From NCBI GenBank assembly GCA_016630955.3, contig CM049987.1, forward strand, positions 62,001-126,000: 64,000 nucleotides of DNA, in the 5' to 3' direction. The notes under the pieces are model-generated. The model saw only the letters and a list, made by a program, of their open reading frames with translations, did no database searches and was not told the DNA's origin. Shown piece after piece: positions 51,383 through 62,226 of this stretch (position 1 is its first letter; the number at the start of each line of letters is the position of its first letter). Both the position numbers and the translations under genes were made by a program. Source of the DNA: Didymella arachidicola. Taxonomy: Eukaryota > Ascomycota > Dothideomycetes > Pleosporales > Didymellaceae.

Positions 51383-53485
51383 CCGTGTCCGTGCGCACAA
51401 CGCCCGTGTTCAGTCAACGCCCAGCATCAACACCATCACGAGCTGCCCAAAATGAGCTTGTTGAGCCACAAACAATAGCTATTATTGTAGGACTTTTTAG
51501 TAGATTGATGCATTAATATATGTAATAGTGTACAATAAAGGACTAATAATTTTGAGTTGCTGTGCGGCCGCTGCGTGTAGTGTGAGTGCGAGGTGCAGGT
51601 GCAGGCTTCTCTACAACTACACTACCTATAGCAGCAGCCACACGCCTCCTTTTTAATCGCTGAATAGCTGTAGGCTCTGTTAAAGCTTTGCGCTTGCCTA
51701 AATTAGGCAATTGTATAACTTTCTCAGCGTTGCGCTCCTTTTGTTTACGCTCGCGTTTGGCGGCTTTGTGTGCGCGCTTGACCTTCGCATTCTCTAGCTT
51801 CTCTTTATAGGCCTTTGACCTCTGCTCTTTCTTTAACTTGTTGTGTAGTGCTGTAGAAGCTCGCGCAAGCTTACGATCAGCCTTTTGTGCTTCTTCTTCA
51901 AGTTGTTGTTGCTCATTGACGTGCGCGCGGATCCTGGCTTCGCGAACTTTGCGAGGTGACCAGAACAGAGGCTTATGGTGGTGAGCACTACGCTCCTGCA
52001 AGTCAAGCGTCGTGCCCTTGCCTCTGTGCTTTTCCTTGCTCTGCATTGCCTTATTAAGCCGCTCATTTTCAAGGTGGAGGAGCTCGTTGTGCACAGAAAG
52101 CTTGTGTAAAGTGCGGCGGAGAACCTGAGCGCTCTTCTTATCGTCACCCTCCACAGCACGCTTGAAGGAGCGGTCGATTTGACGCCAATCTGCTCCACTA
52201 TAGCTAGAAAGACTGCTAGCAGAAGAAGAGCGAGCTGGAGCGTGCCTCTCGAGTACTCGATCGGGATTGAAAGGTGAGAGTCCCACTGCCTCAAAGGCGC
52301 TGAGTATGAGCTCATTGCGGAACGTCTTCACCCAAGCTCTCCAGAATAACAAGAAAAAGTCGCCTTTCTTGATGCTGCTGCCGCTGCCGCTTGCTTCATG
52401 AAGGTGTTGCGTAAGCTCATTCGAATAGTTTGTAGCCAACGGAGAGAAGCACACAACGTCGAGCGGCTGGAGACTGTGGGTGCTGTGTGGAGGATATATG
52501 CACAACAGGATGCGATTAGCGTCGCAGTATTCGATAAACCTCATCGTTAGGTGTGAGCTGTGGCCGTCAACAACGAGCAATCGCCATGCGCGGCGAGCTT
52601 TGCGCTTCGTGTAGCGATCGAAGACCTGCTCTAACCAGCTTACGCCAAGGTCATCGTTAGACCAGCCAGAAGGAGACGCGCCTACAAATACTGAGTGTTT
52701 CCCTGGCTCGATGTCTGCTACCCACGTCGATTGGAGCTTCTGCGCTTTGCTGGCGTATATGATGCCTGGAGGGAGAGCTGAGCCATCAACGCAGATGCTC
52801 GCGATGAGCGTCACCCACTCCCGATTGCCATCCTGGAGTGCTTGCCTGCCTCTATTCCTCTTGTAATCTGCTCTAGAGAAGATGCGCTTGCTCCTGCCAA
52901 CGATACCAATCGCGACGCCCTTCTCATCCATATTGTACGTATTGCGCGGCTCAACGTCGTACTCCTGTATCTTATCGCGCAAAATAGCAAAGTACGCGGC
53001 GTACTTTTCATAGGAATCAGCGGTGTGCCTTACGGAGTCCATCGCGGTGGTCCATTTGGCTACTAATCGTTCAGAGTTGTTGATAAAGCGAGTAATCCAG
53101 CTCTCAGAGACGCTCGTTTTGCATATAGCAGAGGCGAAACTTCCTATCATCTCTCTTGTAGGTGGTAAGTGACGCGCTGTGAGCGATTCTATATACTTTG
53201 TAAGGTATTCCTCCTGTTGTGGGCTGAGCTTTCGTCGATGCACGTTCGCGTCGTTCCTCGGCTGCTGAACACCTCGGTGACGGCGCGACAGAGTTGAACG
53301 ATCAACGCCATATTCTATAGCAATTTTGGTGTAGCAGATCTTTTTGCCAGGGCTTAGTTTGTCTATCGCAGCACGAGCATCGTTGATTCCAGGCATTGTT
53401 GTGGTTGGATTACGCGTCAAAACGTATGGGCTTGTTGACATTATCGGGCGATCTGTGAACACGGGCGTTGTGCGCACGGACACGG
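51383..53485 (-). mobile_element. Element E: intact pogo-like transposon nested in element D, 2103 bp
   Basis: 30-bp terminal inverted repeats (51383-51412 and 53456-53485) begin CCGTGTCCGTGCGCACAACG, with TA at 51381-51382 and 53486-53487. One uninterrupted transposase frame. It lies inside the coding region of element D, in the same orientation and in a matching reading frame. Confidence 0.95.
51543..53396 (-). CDS. DDE transposase of element E (617 aa), in frame with element D upstream
   Basis: Starts MPGINDARAAIDKLSPGKK at 53396. HTH VDRSTLSRRHRG, CENP-B-type domain ending SWITRFINN, DDE core with YNMDEKGVAIG, LLVVDGHSSH and LQPLDVVCF, then LHKLSVHNELLHLENERL (coiled-coil-prone), a Lys/Arg/Glu-rich region and the tail THTTRSGRTATQNY. 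Complete and probably active. The frame has no stop upstream through the terminal repeat (TVSVRTTPVFTDRP) and joins the element D catalytic part, giving about 1062 open codons from 54731 to 51543. Confidence 0.92.
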   Translation of the reverse strand: MPGINDARAAIDKLSPGKKICYTKIAIEYGVDRSTLSRRHRGVQQPRNDANVHRRKLSPQQEEYLTKYIESLTARHLPPTREMIGSFASAICKTSVSESWITRFINNSERLVAKWTTAMDSVRHTADSYEKYAAYFAILRDKIQEYDVEPRNTYNMDEKGVAIGIVGRSKRIFSRADYKRNRGRQALQDGNREWVTLIASICVDGSALPPGIIYASKAQKLQSTWVADIEPGKHSVFVGASPSGWSNDDLGVSWLEQVFDRYTKRKARRAWRLLVVDGHSSHLTMRFIEYCDANRILLCIYPPHSTHSLQPLDVVCFSPLATNYSNELTQHLHEASGSGSSIKKGDFFLLFWRAWVKTFRNELILSAFEAVGLSPFNPDRVLERHAPARSSSASSLSSYSGADWRQIDRSFKRAVEGDDKKSAQVLRRTLHKLSVHNELLHLENERLNKAMQSKEKHRGKGTTLDLQERSAHHHKPLFWSPRKVREARIRAHVNEQQQLEEEAQKADRKLARASTALHNKLKKEQRSKAYKEKLENAKVKRAHKAAKRERKQKERNAEKVIQLPNLGKRKALTEPTAIQRLKRRRVAAAIGSVVVEKPAPAPRTHTTRSGRTATQNY

Positions 53486-55288
53486 TAATAGCTCGACGCT
53501 CCTCTGCCTTAGCCTGCGCGCGCGCTTCCTTCTCCCTCACCCGCTGCGCACGCTTCTCTTCTTCGATAGTCTCCTTATATAGCTTATTAGAAGCTGCTAG
53601 CTCCTTCATCTCTGCCTTTCTTAGCTCTTCCTCCTCCTTCTCTTGCTCAGTAACTGCCATACGGACCCGCGCCTCTCGAATAGATCGAGGTGACCACACC
53701 ATCGCTCCACCGTGATACTCCTGATGCTGTTGCAAGTCTAATTGCCTACTAGGTTGCTTTTGACGCTTCTGTTTTGGGTACAGCTTCTGCCGCAAGCCAT
53801 CCAGTTCGCTGTGAAGGAGCTCTACCTGGGTTGACAGGTGGTGGATAGTTTGGCCAAGCTTCCGCGCACCTACACTGCGAGGATCTTTTACCTCTGCACG
53901 CAGTGTAGTGCAAGCTCTAAGCCAATCTTCTGCAGAATAAGCCGTAGAGCCAGAGGAGACTGAGCCTGAGTCTTCAGGGGTAGTGTGGCCGAACCTGTTG
54001 AGTATAAAGTCGGGGTTTATCGGGCTTATCCCTGTGGCAGTGAAGGAGTTTTGTATAAACTTTTCTGTGAACGTGTTTATCCAGCTAGGCCAGAATAGGC
54101 TGAAGAAGTTACCTTTCGTCAATGGAGATAGGCCTTGAGATTTCTGGAGGTAGTCGTCGAGCTCAAAGGCGTAGGCAGAAGAGAGAGGCTTGAAGCAGAC
54201 TACGTCTAGCGGCTGCAGCGTCTGGGTACTGTGAGTTGGCAACACAGCGAGTATGATCCAACTCTGATCGCAGTAGTCGATGAATTCCTGCGTTAGGTGA
54301 CTCCCGTGGCCATCTACTATCAGAAGCCAGTAACTCCGGCGCGCCTTTGCCTTGGTATAGCGGTTAAACACCTGTTCAAGCCACACTAATCCAATATCGT
54401 TGTTTGTCCAGCCTGTAGGCGAAGAAGCTACGTGAATTCGGTGTGTTTCTGCCTCAATATCGGCCACCCAATGACTCTGGATTGTGGAGTTTTTCGACGC
54501 GAAGATGATGCCTGGGGGTAGAGCTGAACCATCCGCGCAGACTGCTGCCAATAAGCTCACCCACTCACGTGAGCCATCTTGACGAGCCTGCCTGACCTCC
54601 TTCTTCTCATATTGACGCCTACTGAAGATGTGTTTTGACCTTCCTAGCACCCCAATTGCAAAGCCCTTCTCGTCCATATTGTACGTGTATCGTGGCTCAA
54701 TTGAGTAGTCGGTGATCTTCTGCTGTAACAAGTCAAAGTACAGCTAATACTTGTACCTAGACTCAGCGTTGTGGCGATTGAAGTCCATGGCTGTTGTCCA
54801 TTGAGATGTAACGCGGTCACGATGACGGTGCAGGAAGCGCGTAACCTAGCTCTCAGAGCAAGGATTCTGGGCTACTTTGGACGCAAAATTTTGTACCATA
54901 ACTCTTGTAGGTGGTAAGCGATGCGCAGAGAGCAGTTCTATATACTGTACAAGGTCCTCTTCTTGTTGTAGAGTGAGCTTGTGCTGGTGTTCGTTGGCGA
55001 CGCGTCGAGGGACCTGCACACCGCGGTGCGCGCGCGATAGAGTATTACGATCAACACCGTGCTTAAGCGCAATTTTTGTATACACGAGTTTCTCACTTGG
55101 GTTTAATTTACGAATCTCTGCAAGCGCCTCATGAATTCCTGGCATGGTGGTTAAGCTGCTACGCGTTGAAATTTGGTATAGATGTTGTGCACCGATCGTT
55201 GGGTGCACGGACACGGTACTGCTGACCCTTCGGCCCTAGCGGGTCTCCCCGCGAATTGTATGTTACGTGTCAGCTAGCGTTGCGACAC

Positions 55289-58048
55289 TCAAGAAGTAAC
55301 ATGCGGCACCCTGATGCCGAGCCCTGCGCTCTCCTGACTGTCCGCAGCATGATACTCTTTTCCGCCAAGACCAATGCCGGCCCGCCGTGCCCTGATCACA
55401 GCATGCAAACAACGTCCTACACCCTCAAGATCACCCAGTAACGTGACGTGCCCACGATCGCTCGATACAACGCCTCCTCTTACGACCGAGTAACCTTCAG
55501 GCACCATGGCAGCACGGGCAAGCACGACACCATCTCCACTCGCGAAAGCCAACTCGTCATATACATCAGCTCGTGCAATGGCTTCTCGGGATTCGACTTT
55601 GGCACCATATACCGTCGGTGTCGACTTGCCGTACATAAGTGCAATTGGTGGATAAGTATTGGCCTCGGTGTGTCTCGAGTCGTGAGCGAGCTCTTCCTTG
55701 AAGCGTTTCGTCTCTGCAAGCACTCGTGTCAGGTACTTGATAGCATCATCACGCGATATGGTGACTGCAGTCGCGGGGTTCGGATCGTTCGTCGCGCACG
55801 TGGAGCGCGACATCCGCCGCCCTGCCATCATTTGGGGTTCCATGCCACCACCTGCAGCTTCGGCATTGCCTTCAGCCACTTTATTCGCCATGTTGTGGGC
55901 GACGTCCGCTGCACCATTAGTGGTCGCACTGCTCCCCCTTGACATGCTACCTTTGCGAATTGGGAAGGCAGGTAAAGCTTGTGACATGGCGTTCAAGACA
56001 CCACTGACGCTAAAGCTGCTTTCCTTAGACGCGTCTGGGCGCGGCAACGGTGGTGCTATACATGGCGATAAACGACCTTCGATCCATGTGTTCACATCGA
56101 AGAAGTCGACTGGATATTCTTCTTTCGTGTGCTTGTTGATGAAGCACTTGCCGTCAAGAGGTAGAAGCGCGTACGATGTCCGAATGCTGAAGTTCACTTG
56201 AGCCGTCAGTACCCGAGACGAGAGCAGGACATCGTCGCCATTTCGGAAAGGCCCTAGGATATTGACGCAATTCTGCGGTACGCCAGCATACACCACGCCC
56301 GAGACAAGATCAGGCTGTTGATTGATAGCGTGGCGCGTGATGAGACCTCCAAGGGAGTGTGCGAGGACGATAGCACCCTTCTTTTCGGCCGGAACGTTTG
56401 CTTGGTTGCACTTGAGCGATTGCAAAAACTTAATCAGCTGTTTTGAGAGGAAGTGTGGGGACAGGCGCCAATCATAACCGTAATTATGTACCCTCAGCTT
56501 GCCGTTCTTGAAGTTCTCGCAAGCCCTTAGCCGCTTGAACAGCCGTTTGGAAATATCGACCGGGCCGATGTGGGTAAGCATGCCATCAGGTATGATTGTG
56601 TCCTTCATCCTTTCATCTGCGCCTTCGTCGAATGGTACTTCAAGATCTACTTTGCGCAAGTTGAGGCCCACCTTGATAGGTACCCACAATTGACGGTTGG
56701 GAGCTTCTGCGGAGCGTAGAATCGAGCCGCGGTAGCCCCCGAGAATTACGAGGTCACCTTTCAACTCTTCAAGAGCTCTTGTGAAATTAGGGTGGGTATC
56801 GGCCTCAGAGCCACCGTCTTTGAAAGGTCGCATTGCTCTGAGGGATACTGATGAGCCATTCCGTGGAAAAGATGCAGATTGGCTAGGGCGATGACTAGAC
56901 TTGCGCGTTGGGTAATCGTCGACAGTCCGACTTCGCGATGGGACGTGGCTGTTGCGGCTTCGAAATATATCATCGCCATTCGCGAAGTTGAAGCTTGGCA
57001 GTGAAGGACTTGGGATCTTGAAATTTGAGTCTTGGAAGCTGTCTTTAATGGCCTTCAGTCGACTGTTGACCTGTTGTGACACGCTCTCAAATCGTGAGTC
57101 GTCACCGAGAGAAGACGCGAAAGACTTGGAACGGTACAGCAGAAGTGAGCCTTCTGAATTCGACCTACGAAGCCTAGGCGCGGGTCGGTCATGGGATGCA
57201 CGGGGCGTGACTCTAGGCGCAAGAGTCGACAGGCTATCGTTGAGCTCGCCTTGGAGTGCTGGTGCTATGTGAGGCTGTTGCGGTGAGCTTACACTTCTGC
57301 GACGACCCTGTGTCGACTCAGAGTTACCGTCACCTTGAGGTAGACTGCCGGTGCTCGCTGCTTCTATCTGCCTGGGGCGAGGACTCGCACCCGTTGCTTG
57401 TTTGGCGCGCTCGTAATCAAGTGGCCAGGCTGAGAGACTAGGCAGGGAGAACTGAAGGTGCTTCGGCCCCTTTGGTAGATTGAAGGGCACGTATTTGCGC
57501 ACCGCTTCTGCCATTGATCCGCTTGAAGATGCTCTCCGCCGCCCGTTGTTGAGATGTTGTCGCAGCGATGCGCGGTGATCGCTCATTCGACCTTGGAAGG
57601 TCTTCGGCCCCGCGCGCCACGGGGAGGGAAGGCGCTCGAGAGGCTCGTCTGGACTCGATCCATATTTCACCTCGTCAACTTTTGCAGGACGATTCTTGTC
57701 GACTTCACTAGGTGAAGGTACACGATTCCTCGCTCGAGCATCTATTACAGCAGTTGCATGCTGTTCCCAGCCGTCAAACAACGCGCCGCCGTCGATATCT
57801 TCCAGCGCAGCCGCCTTCTCAGCAGCAGGCGTCCTTGGCGAAGTCAGGCGCGTTTGCTGCTGTCCTATACTGACTCCAATTGCGGATTGGACCGTCTCCA
57901 GCTCCAGCTTCTGCTCCTGTTCCGTCTCGTCCTCGGATTCGACGGGTGTGAGGTCATCGTTGTCGAGTATCGAAGCGAATTGGATGTCTGCGAGAGCATT
58001 TTGGCGTCGCTCGTTGTTGCTTGAATTGAAAGGCGCCTCGGCCGCCAT
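55289..58048 (-). CDS. LCAT/lipase-like alpha/beta-hydrolase with long disordered N-terminus (919 aa)
   Basis: Single exon. Residues 1-430 are low-complexity and Ser/Pro/Arg-rich with many potential phosphorylation sites. The hydrolase part begins LKGDLVILGGYRGSILRSAE and contains VHNYGYDWRLSPHFLSKQL. The nucleophile elbow is AHSLGGLITRHA (Ser about residue 566), followed by VVYAGVPQNCVNILGPF. A likely catalytic His lies in RGHVTLLGD (about 868). The order matches fungal proteins related to lecithin:cholesterol acyltransferase or PGAP1-type lipases. No signal peptide, so an intracellular lipid esterase is likely. Natural substrate unknown. Confidence 0.75.
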   Translation of the reverse strand: MAAEAPFNSSNNERRQNALADIQFASILDNDDLTPVESEDETEQEQKLELETVQSAIGVSIGQQQTRLTSPRTPAAEKAAALEDIDGGALFDGWEQHATAVIDARARNRVPSPSEVDKNRPAKVDEVKYGSSPDEPLERLPSPWRAGPKTFQGRMSDHRASLRQHLNNGRRRASSSGSMAEAVRKYVPFNLPKGPKHLQFSLPSLSAWPLDYERAKQATGASPRPRQIEAASTGSLPQGDGNSESTQGRRRSVSSPQQPHIAPALQGELNDSLSTLAPRVTPRASHDRPAPRLRRSNSEGSLLLYRSKSFASSLGDDSRFESVSQQVNSRLKAIKDSFQDSNFKIPSPSLPSFNFANGDDIFRSRNSHVPSRSRTVDDYPTRKSSHRPSQSASFPRNGSSVSLRAMRPFKDGGSEADTHPNFTRALEELKGDLVILGGYRGSILRSAEAPNRQLWVPIKVGLNLRKVDLEVPFDEGADERMKDTIIPDGMLTHIGPVDISKRLFKRLRACENFKNGKLRVHNYGYDWRLSPHFLSKQLIKFLQSLKCNQANVPAEKKGAIVLAHSLGGLITRHAINQQPDLVSGVVYAGVPQNCVNILGPFRNGDDVLLSSRVLTAQVNFSIRTSYALLPLDGKCFINKHTKEEYPVDFFDVNTWIEGRLSPCIAPPLPRPDASKESSFSVSGVLNAMSQALPAFPIRKGSMSRGSSATTNGAADVAHNMANKVAEGNAEAAGGGMEPQMMAGRRMSRSTCATNDPNPATAVTISRDDAIKYLTRVLAETKRFKEELAHDSRHTEANTYPPIALMYGKSTPTVYGAKVESREAIARADVYDELAFASGDGVVLARAAMVPEGYSVVRGGVVSSDRGHVTLLGDLEGVGRCLHAVIRARRAGIGLGGKEYHAADSQESAGLGIRVPHVTS

Positions 58049-59250
58049 TCCTGCAAGGGTCGTACAAGTACACTGCTGGTATGTATGTTGTTTGGTTTCG
58101 ATGTCAGCACATTCAAGGAACGTGTCTCGCCCGCTGTGGCAGTGTCATTCCGCGCGCTGCCGGACGCAGAACCCACCACGACGTCGCCGATGCATCAAGA
58201 ATGGGCCTGTTTCCATCAGGAACCATGAGCCCCTGGTGCGATTCATGACGGCAAGCGCAGGCCAGCGTATTCGTAAAGCAAGCGTACATGAGATGCCCGT
58301 AATGAAAGGTTGCGCCTGCCGTCAGCCACATGACGTGAAGCCACTTCCCTGTCCAGGGGCCTACCTGCCAAGCTGTCAATTCCTCACTACGAAAGACTCA
58401 TCCCTCTCAACACACACCGTTAGCTACGCAGCAGCGACAAAGATGTCGACAGACGCATCTGGTACTGCTGATTGGAGAGCTCTGATTAGCAGCCGTTGCC
58501 AATAATGCGCGGCTACCTGACTTGAACAGACCTTATGTCTGGGGAGTACATGTCCAGCTTGTTGGACGTGCAACACAACAAACGACAGGCGTCACGAAAT
58601 TGAGTGGATACCCACATGAGAGAATCGCAGGGCAACAACGAGACATGGCTTTGGTTTCGCAATCATCCTTCATACATACCCAGCAAGTTACGCAACCTTT
58701 ACCCGGGTCATGTAAAAACATCAACAACACTGCCGTGACCCTTCATCACATTTGGTCCATCTGTGACAGGAAAGACCTGCCTCAAGAGTTTCGCATCTCA
58801 CTGACTTCTGCGAGACGCCTATAAACAAGTCGCCCTCGTCGACGTGAATTGGCTCCATTGGACCGATTCGGTAAGCTCTTTGGCGATGCGGGATTATTCG
58901 GGATCGACAGGTACGCAGCACCTTTGACAGCGAACAGCAGCCAAAGGCTCGACCCTTCTAACCGACGGGAACCGAGCGAATCACGACTCTGGAGATAGTG
59001 TGGAGCCAAACGTAACTCGACGCGATCCCGCCTCCACATCGACGCCTCGGCCGCATACGGCATGGTATCACACGAGGATGGCTTGACACTCGAGCGTTGG
59101 CATTGCGAGAGGCATTTTGGCTCGATGCGATATCAGTTCATGGACTTTTCTCGGAATGGTCGCCGACCCCGGAGTAGTGCTTGATATAAGGGATCTGCCT
59201 CAGGAGTGCCTCCTCTGATTCATTACACCTCCATAACAAACCGGCTCGCC
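58049..59250. other. Divergent intergenic region without recognised genes
   Basis: 1.2 kb between two divergently read genes (lipase-like on minus, unknown on plus). No supported gene or motif. Confidence 0.4.
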
Positions 59251-60030
59251 ATGTCACAAGTACTTGTACTGCCAACACCGTTTCCTTCAAGCTCCTTTGC
59301 TCTCGGACAGCTCCTGAGCAATCCTTTAAGCTCCGAGTCCATTTCTTTCAAGCCTACGACAAAGTCGGTCTACAGCGAAACCAAGACTCACCCGCACTAC
59401 GAAGACATCATCGCTCAAGATGAAGAGGGACGCTTTATCTCTAGCCTTGGCAAGGATGCGTCGTCATACGAGAACACTGTCTCGTTAAACGCAGACCAGA
59501 TGTCCCTGGCGACATTGGCCGACCCGTCTGTCGCCTTCGAGGCACTCCGCCGCGACACAGAGACACAGAACTTTCTTCGCAGAACGGCTCTTCAGCAGCA
59601 GCCGCTGTACTTTGTCACTGGTATTCAAAAGCTCACGAATGCCTCGTACAGACGTTCCTCTGCAAGAGAGGGGTTAGCCGAGGCTACCGGACGCCAGACT
59701 AGGTTGCCCATGCCTGTACGCCGCGACTCTGCCGAACTCGAGTCTGAGGAGGACGACGTGAAGGAATCAGTGTTCGCGGTCGAGCTGATGAAGGTCGCTT
59801 GCCACGCCGGCGCCAGAGACGAGCCCCATGCCATCGATGATATCGACTACACCTGGACCTACCACTCTCTCGATGAGCCAGATATGCAGCTTTCGATCGG
59901 TCTTGGGAAAGTACTGCAGGCAAAAGAGCTCAGAGCCCTAGCTGGTATCGTCATCGAAGAAGACCTAGATAAGGGCCACTACGACCACTATTTCGATGGC
60001 GAAGGCCTTGCCGGATTCTCCAGCGACTAG
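59251..60030 (+). CDS. Uncharacterised fungal protein, 'MSQVLVLPTPFP' type (259 aa)
   Basis: Single exon from ATG 59251. Segments: VLVLPTPFPSSSFALGQLLSNP at the N-terminus, QQQPLYFVTGIQKLTNASYRR (about residue 125), RLPMPVRRDSAELESEEDD (about 162), VFAVELMKVACHAG, DIDYTWTYHSLDEPDMQLSIGLGK (about 208) and LRALAGIVIEED. I have seen this combination in many filamentous ascomycetes with no assigned function. No signal peptide or membrane span. Mixed alpha/beta character. I do not assign a role. Confidence 0.7.
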   Translation: MSQVLVLPTPFPSSSFALGQLLSNPLSSESISFKPTTKSVYSETKTHPHYEDIIAQDEEGRFISSLGKDASSYENTVSLNADQMSLATLADPSVAFEALRRDTETQNFLRRTALQQQPLYFVTGIQKLTNASYRRSSAREGLAEATGRQTRLPMPVRRDSAELESEEDDVKESVFAVELMKVACHAGARDEPHAIDDIDYTWTYHSLDEPDMQLSIGLGKVLQAKELRALAGIVIEEDLDKGHYDHYFDGEGLAGFSSD

Positions 60031-60558
60031 TCGAGCGCACAATAATTATTTTGGTTGCAGCAACCATGTTGCATCGATCGGCGTTCAATTATTCTAGCAA
60101 CATAGCATAGCCCTCACATGTTTTCAACCCAGTATTAGTTAACAGCTTCTTGTACAGTCAAACCACTCGTACGTCATCTCTACCAAGCTGCCAATATCGT
60201 CTTACAGTGCGTGGCGCTAGGGTTCTGATCACTAAACACGCGGCATTTCGATTCTGCTCAGCCAATGATGCTTCACGATCACGAGCCTTATCGGTTGCTG
60301 ACATGCATACCATCGTAGCTGTTATGTCAGCAAAGCAGGATTCGCGCTCAGGTCGTGATCTTTGTCAGCGGCATCCTCCAAGCGGCAACGTGGCGACCTC
60401 CAACGGCATCAATGTGGGTGGCAGTTCTCGGCGATTTCATTGCGAGTGCTATCTTCACGGGCGGCATCGCAGTTCCATCGGCACCAAATGATATATATTG
60501 CGACATATGCTGATCAAGACATTCGTGATGATGTAACGGCCGACGCATTCACGATTCC
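60031..60558. other. Gene-free spacer
   Basis: No supported gene. Upstream region of the Zn2Cys6 gene at 60559. Confidence 0.4.
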
Positions 60559-62131
60559 ATGGCTGCCCTTGGAGGCCTCATCCCAGTCACACAGAAGGCA
60601 CCAAATGTATGCGTGTATTGCAGAGTACGCAAGCAAGCTTGTGATCGTAATGTGCCGAATTGCTCAAGATGTGCTGCGTAAGTTGCAAAGCTTACTCGAG
60701 CATGGAACGTTCATTGAATCACGACGACAGAAAAAATTTACCATGCGACTACACTCCCTCACCTGCGTTGGCAGTCGCCACAAGCGAGCCTCTGGTCCAG
60801 AAGTCCGGGTCATCAGCGCTTCATCTATCACCGCACGGGGCCTCGCTACTGGTCCAAGCAGTCAACGTCGGTCTTTACGCTACATCTGATACATCTGCGA
60901 CTACAAGGCTCTCGAGCTTTGTCGCCGACATTTTGAGCCTAGTCAACATTGACCTCATCGCCACACTAGAGGAATTTGGTCCCTCTGTCCGTCACTGGAG
61001 CCCAACAATGCATGAGCATGTGCTCGACCAGGGGGCTAGTGTTGTCATCACGAAGTATCCACTGCTAGCTTTAAGCGCGTGGCTTGTCACCAGTCCTCCT
61101 CCAGGGGAGCCACATCGAAATGAGCTGTATGCGGCTTTGAAGCAAGTCTTGGCCACACTGCAGTCGAGGAGCAAAGCAGCGATGGAGCCATTGCAGTTGG
61201 GGCTCACGTTAGCAGTGTACGAAGTTGGCCACGGCATGGCAACGCAGGCTTTCCAGACGCTCAGTGTGTGCAAAGCGATACTGATCTTGCTTGAACGTAA
61301 TCTTCGCAATAGCGACAATGAGCCAGCGCAGGAAACGGTAGATTGGCTGAAAGCCTCTTTGCTTATGCTTGATCGGTACGTAACCTTCACAGGACAACAT
61401 TAAATCTGTCTGACATATTGAGCAGCATACTCTTCATCACTACGCTACCAGACTCTCTTCCTCTTACAGTCTCTCCGAGTGAGCCAATCTGCCAGAAGTT
61501 ATCCGAAAAGTACGCCGCAATCACTCTAGCGCTTCCATCTGGCAGACCACCGTCAAGGCTTCACCTCCGCAGCGTAGTCGCCCTCGCGTCGGGACGTGCT
61601 CTCGAGTATCTTGACGCGCTTCAGCAGCACATGCTGCCACATGAGAGTCACGATAAAGTCGAAGAAGACGTATCAGCCTGTATCAAGATGCTTCTTGACA
61701 ATCCCCAGCCTTCGACATGGCTACATTGCGACGCCATCGCACTCGGTTTCTGCTCGAATCTTTTACTCCAACAAGAACAATTGCGCCATCTTGCGCAACT
61801 GCCGCATTCTGATGCAGTATATGGGAGAAGAGAGAAAGGGGAGCTTACATTGAGGTTCGGGCGACGCATGGCGTGGGATATGGTCAGAGCTGCACTGGGC
61901 AGCGTTGATAGCAAGGAGGAGGTTGCCAAGTTACCCTTTGCGGCCCTGTGCTGTATATTGAGGGCCGGGATGGTGGTCCTGGAGTTGGCTGGACTCGACG
62001 ATAAGGAGCTTGTGTCCGAGGCGGAAGTCAAGAAGTTGAAGCTAGTAGTGGACTGGTTTGCGGCACGTTGGGGTGTCGGACAGCAATGGAAGATGAAGCT
62101 GGCAGGTATCATGGGAGAGTTGAGAATCTAG
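60559..62131 (+). CDS. Zn2Cys6 transcription factor (489 aa)
   Basis: Exons 60559-60677, 60731-61375 and 61426-62131. The introns (53 and 50 bp) keep frame. The binuclear zinc cluster is complete across the first intron: CVYCRVRKQACDRNVPNC, CSRCAA, then KNLPCDY, with spacings CX2CX6CX6CX2CX6C. The rest is helical (SFVADILSLVNIDLIATLEE, LGLTLAVYEVGHGMATQAFQ, DAIALGFCSNLLLQQ) and resembles the C-terminal regulatory region of fungal cluster regulators. Nuclear. Targets unknown; the neighbouring GMC oxidoreductase is a candidate by position only. Confidence 0.85.
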
Positions 62132-62226
62132 GGTGAATACGCTTTTCTTTATGATATGGTATATTAGTATGTCTCTGCGCCATCAATGCTTAAACTGTTT
62201 TGCTGATTACTATTATCCTCCGCACT

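Larger units (their letters stand above)
50930..55145 (-). pseudogene. Element D transposase, split by insertions and two stops
   Basis: N-terminal part 55145-54846: MPGIHEALAEIRKLNPSEK, HTH VDRNTLSRAHRG, then TAG 54846-54848 at the Trp of ESWVTRF. A second TAG at 54744-54746 replaces Gln in KYQLYFD. Both fit CpA-to-TpA decay. The catalytic part remains readable (YNMDEKGFAIG, LLIVDGHGSH, LQPLDVVCF), followed by the coiled-coil and charged regions to AEERRAI at 53488, where E is inserted. The tail resumes beyond E and the MITE at about 51172 (HNARKAARAAAKQ) and ends THTTRSGRTATLY before the stop at 50930. Between 54743 and E the frame is open and fuses to E. Confidence 0.85.
50778..55216 (-). 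mobile_element. Element D: old pogo-like transposon carrying a MITE and element E
   Basis: Terminal repeats CCGTGTCCGTGCACCCAACG at 50778 (plus) and 55216 (minus) extend to CGATCGG, with TA at 50776-50777 and 55217-55218. After subtracting element E with its TA copy (2105 bp) and the 200-bp MITE the element measures about 2134 bp, the size of A, B and E. The transposase runs on the minus strand from ATG 55145 and is broken by two stops and the two insertions. Confidence 0.9.
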
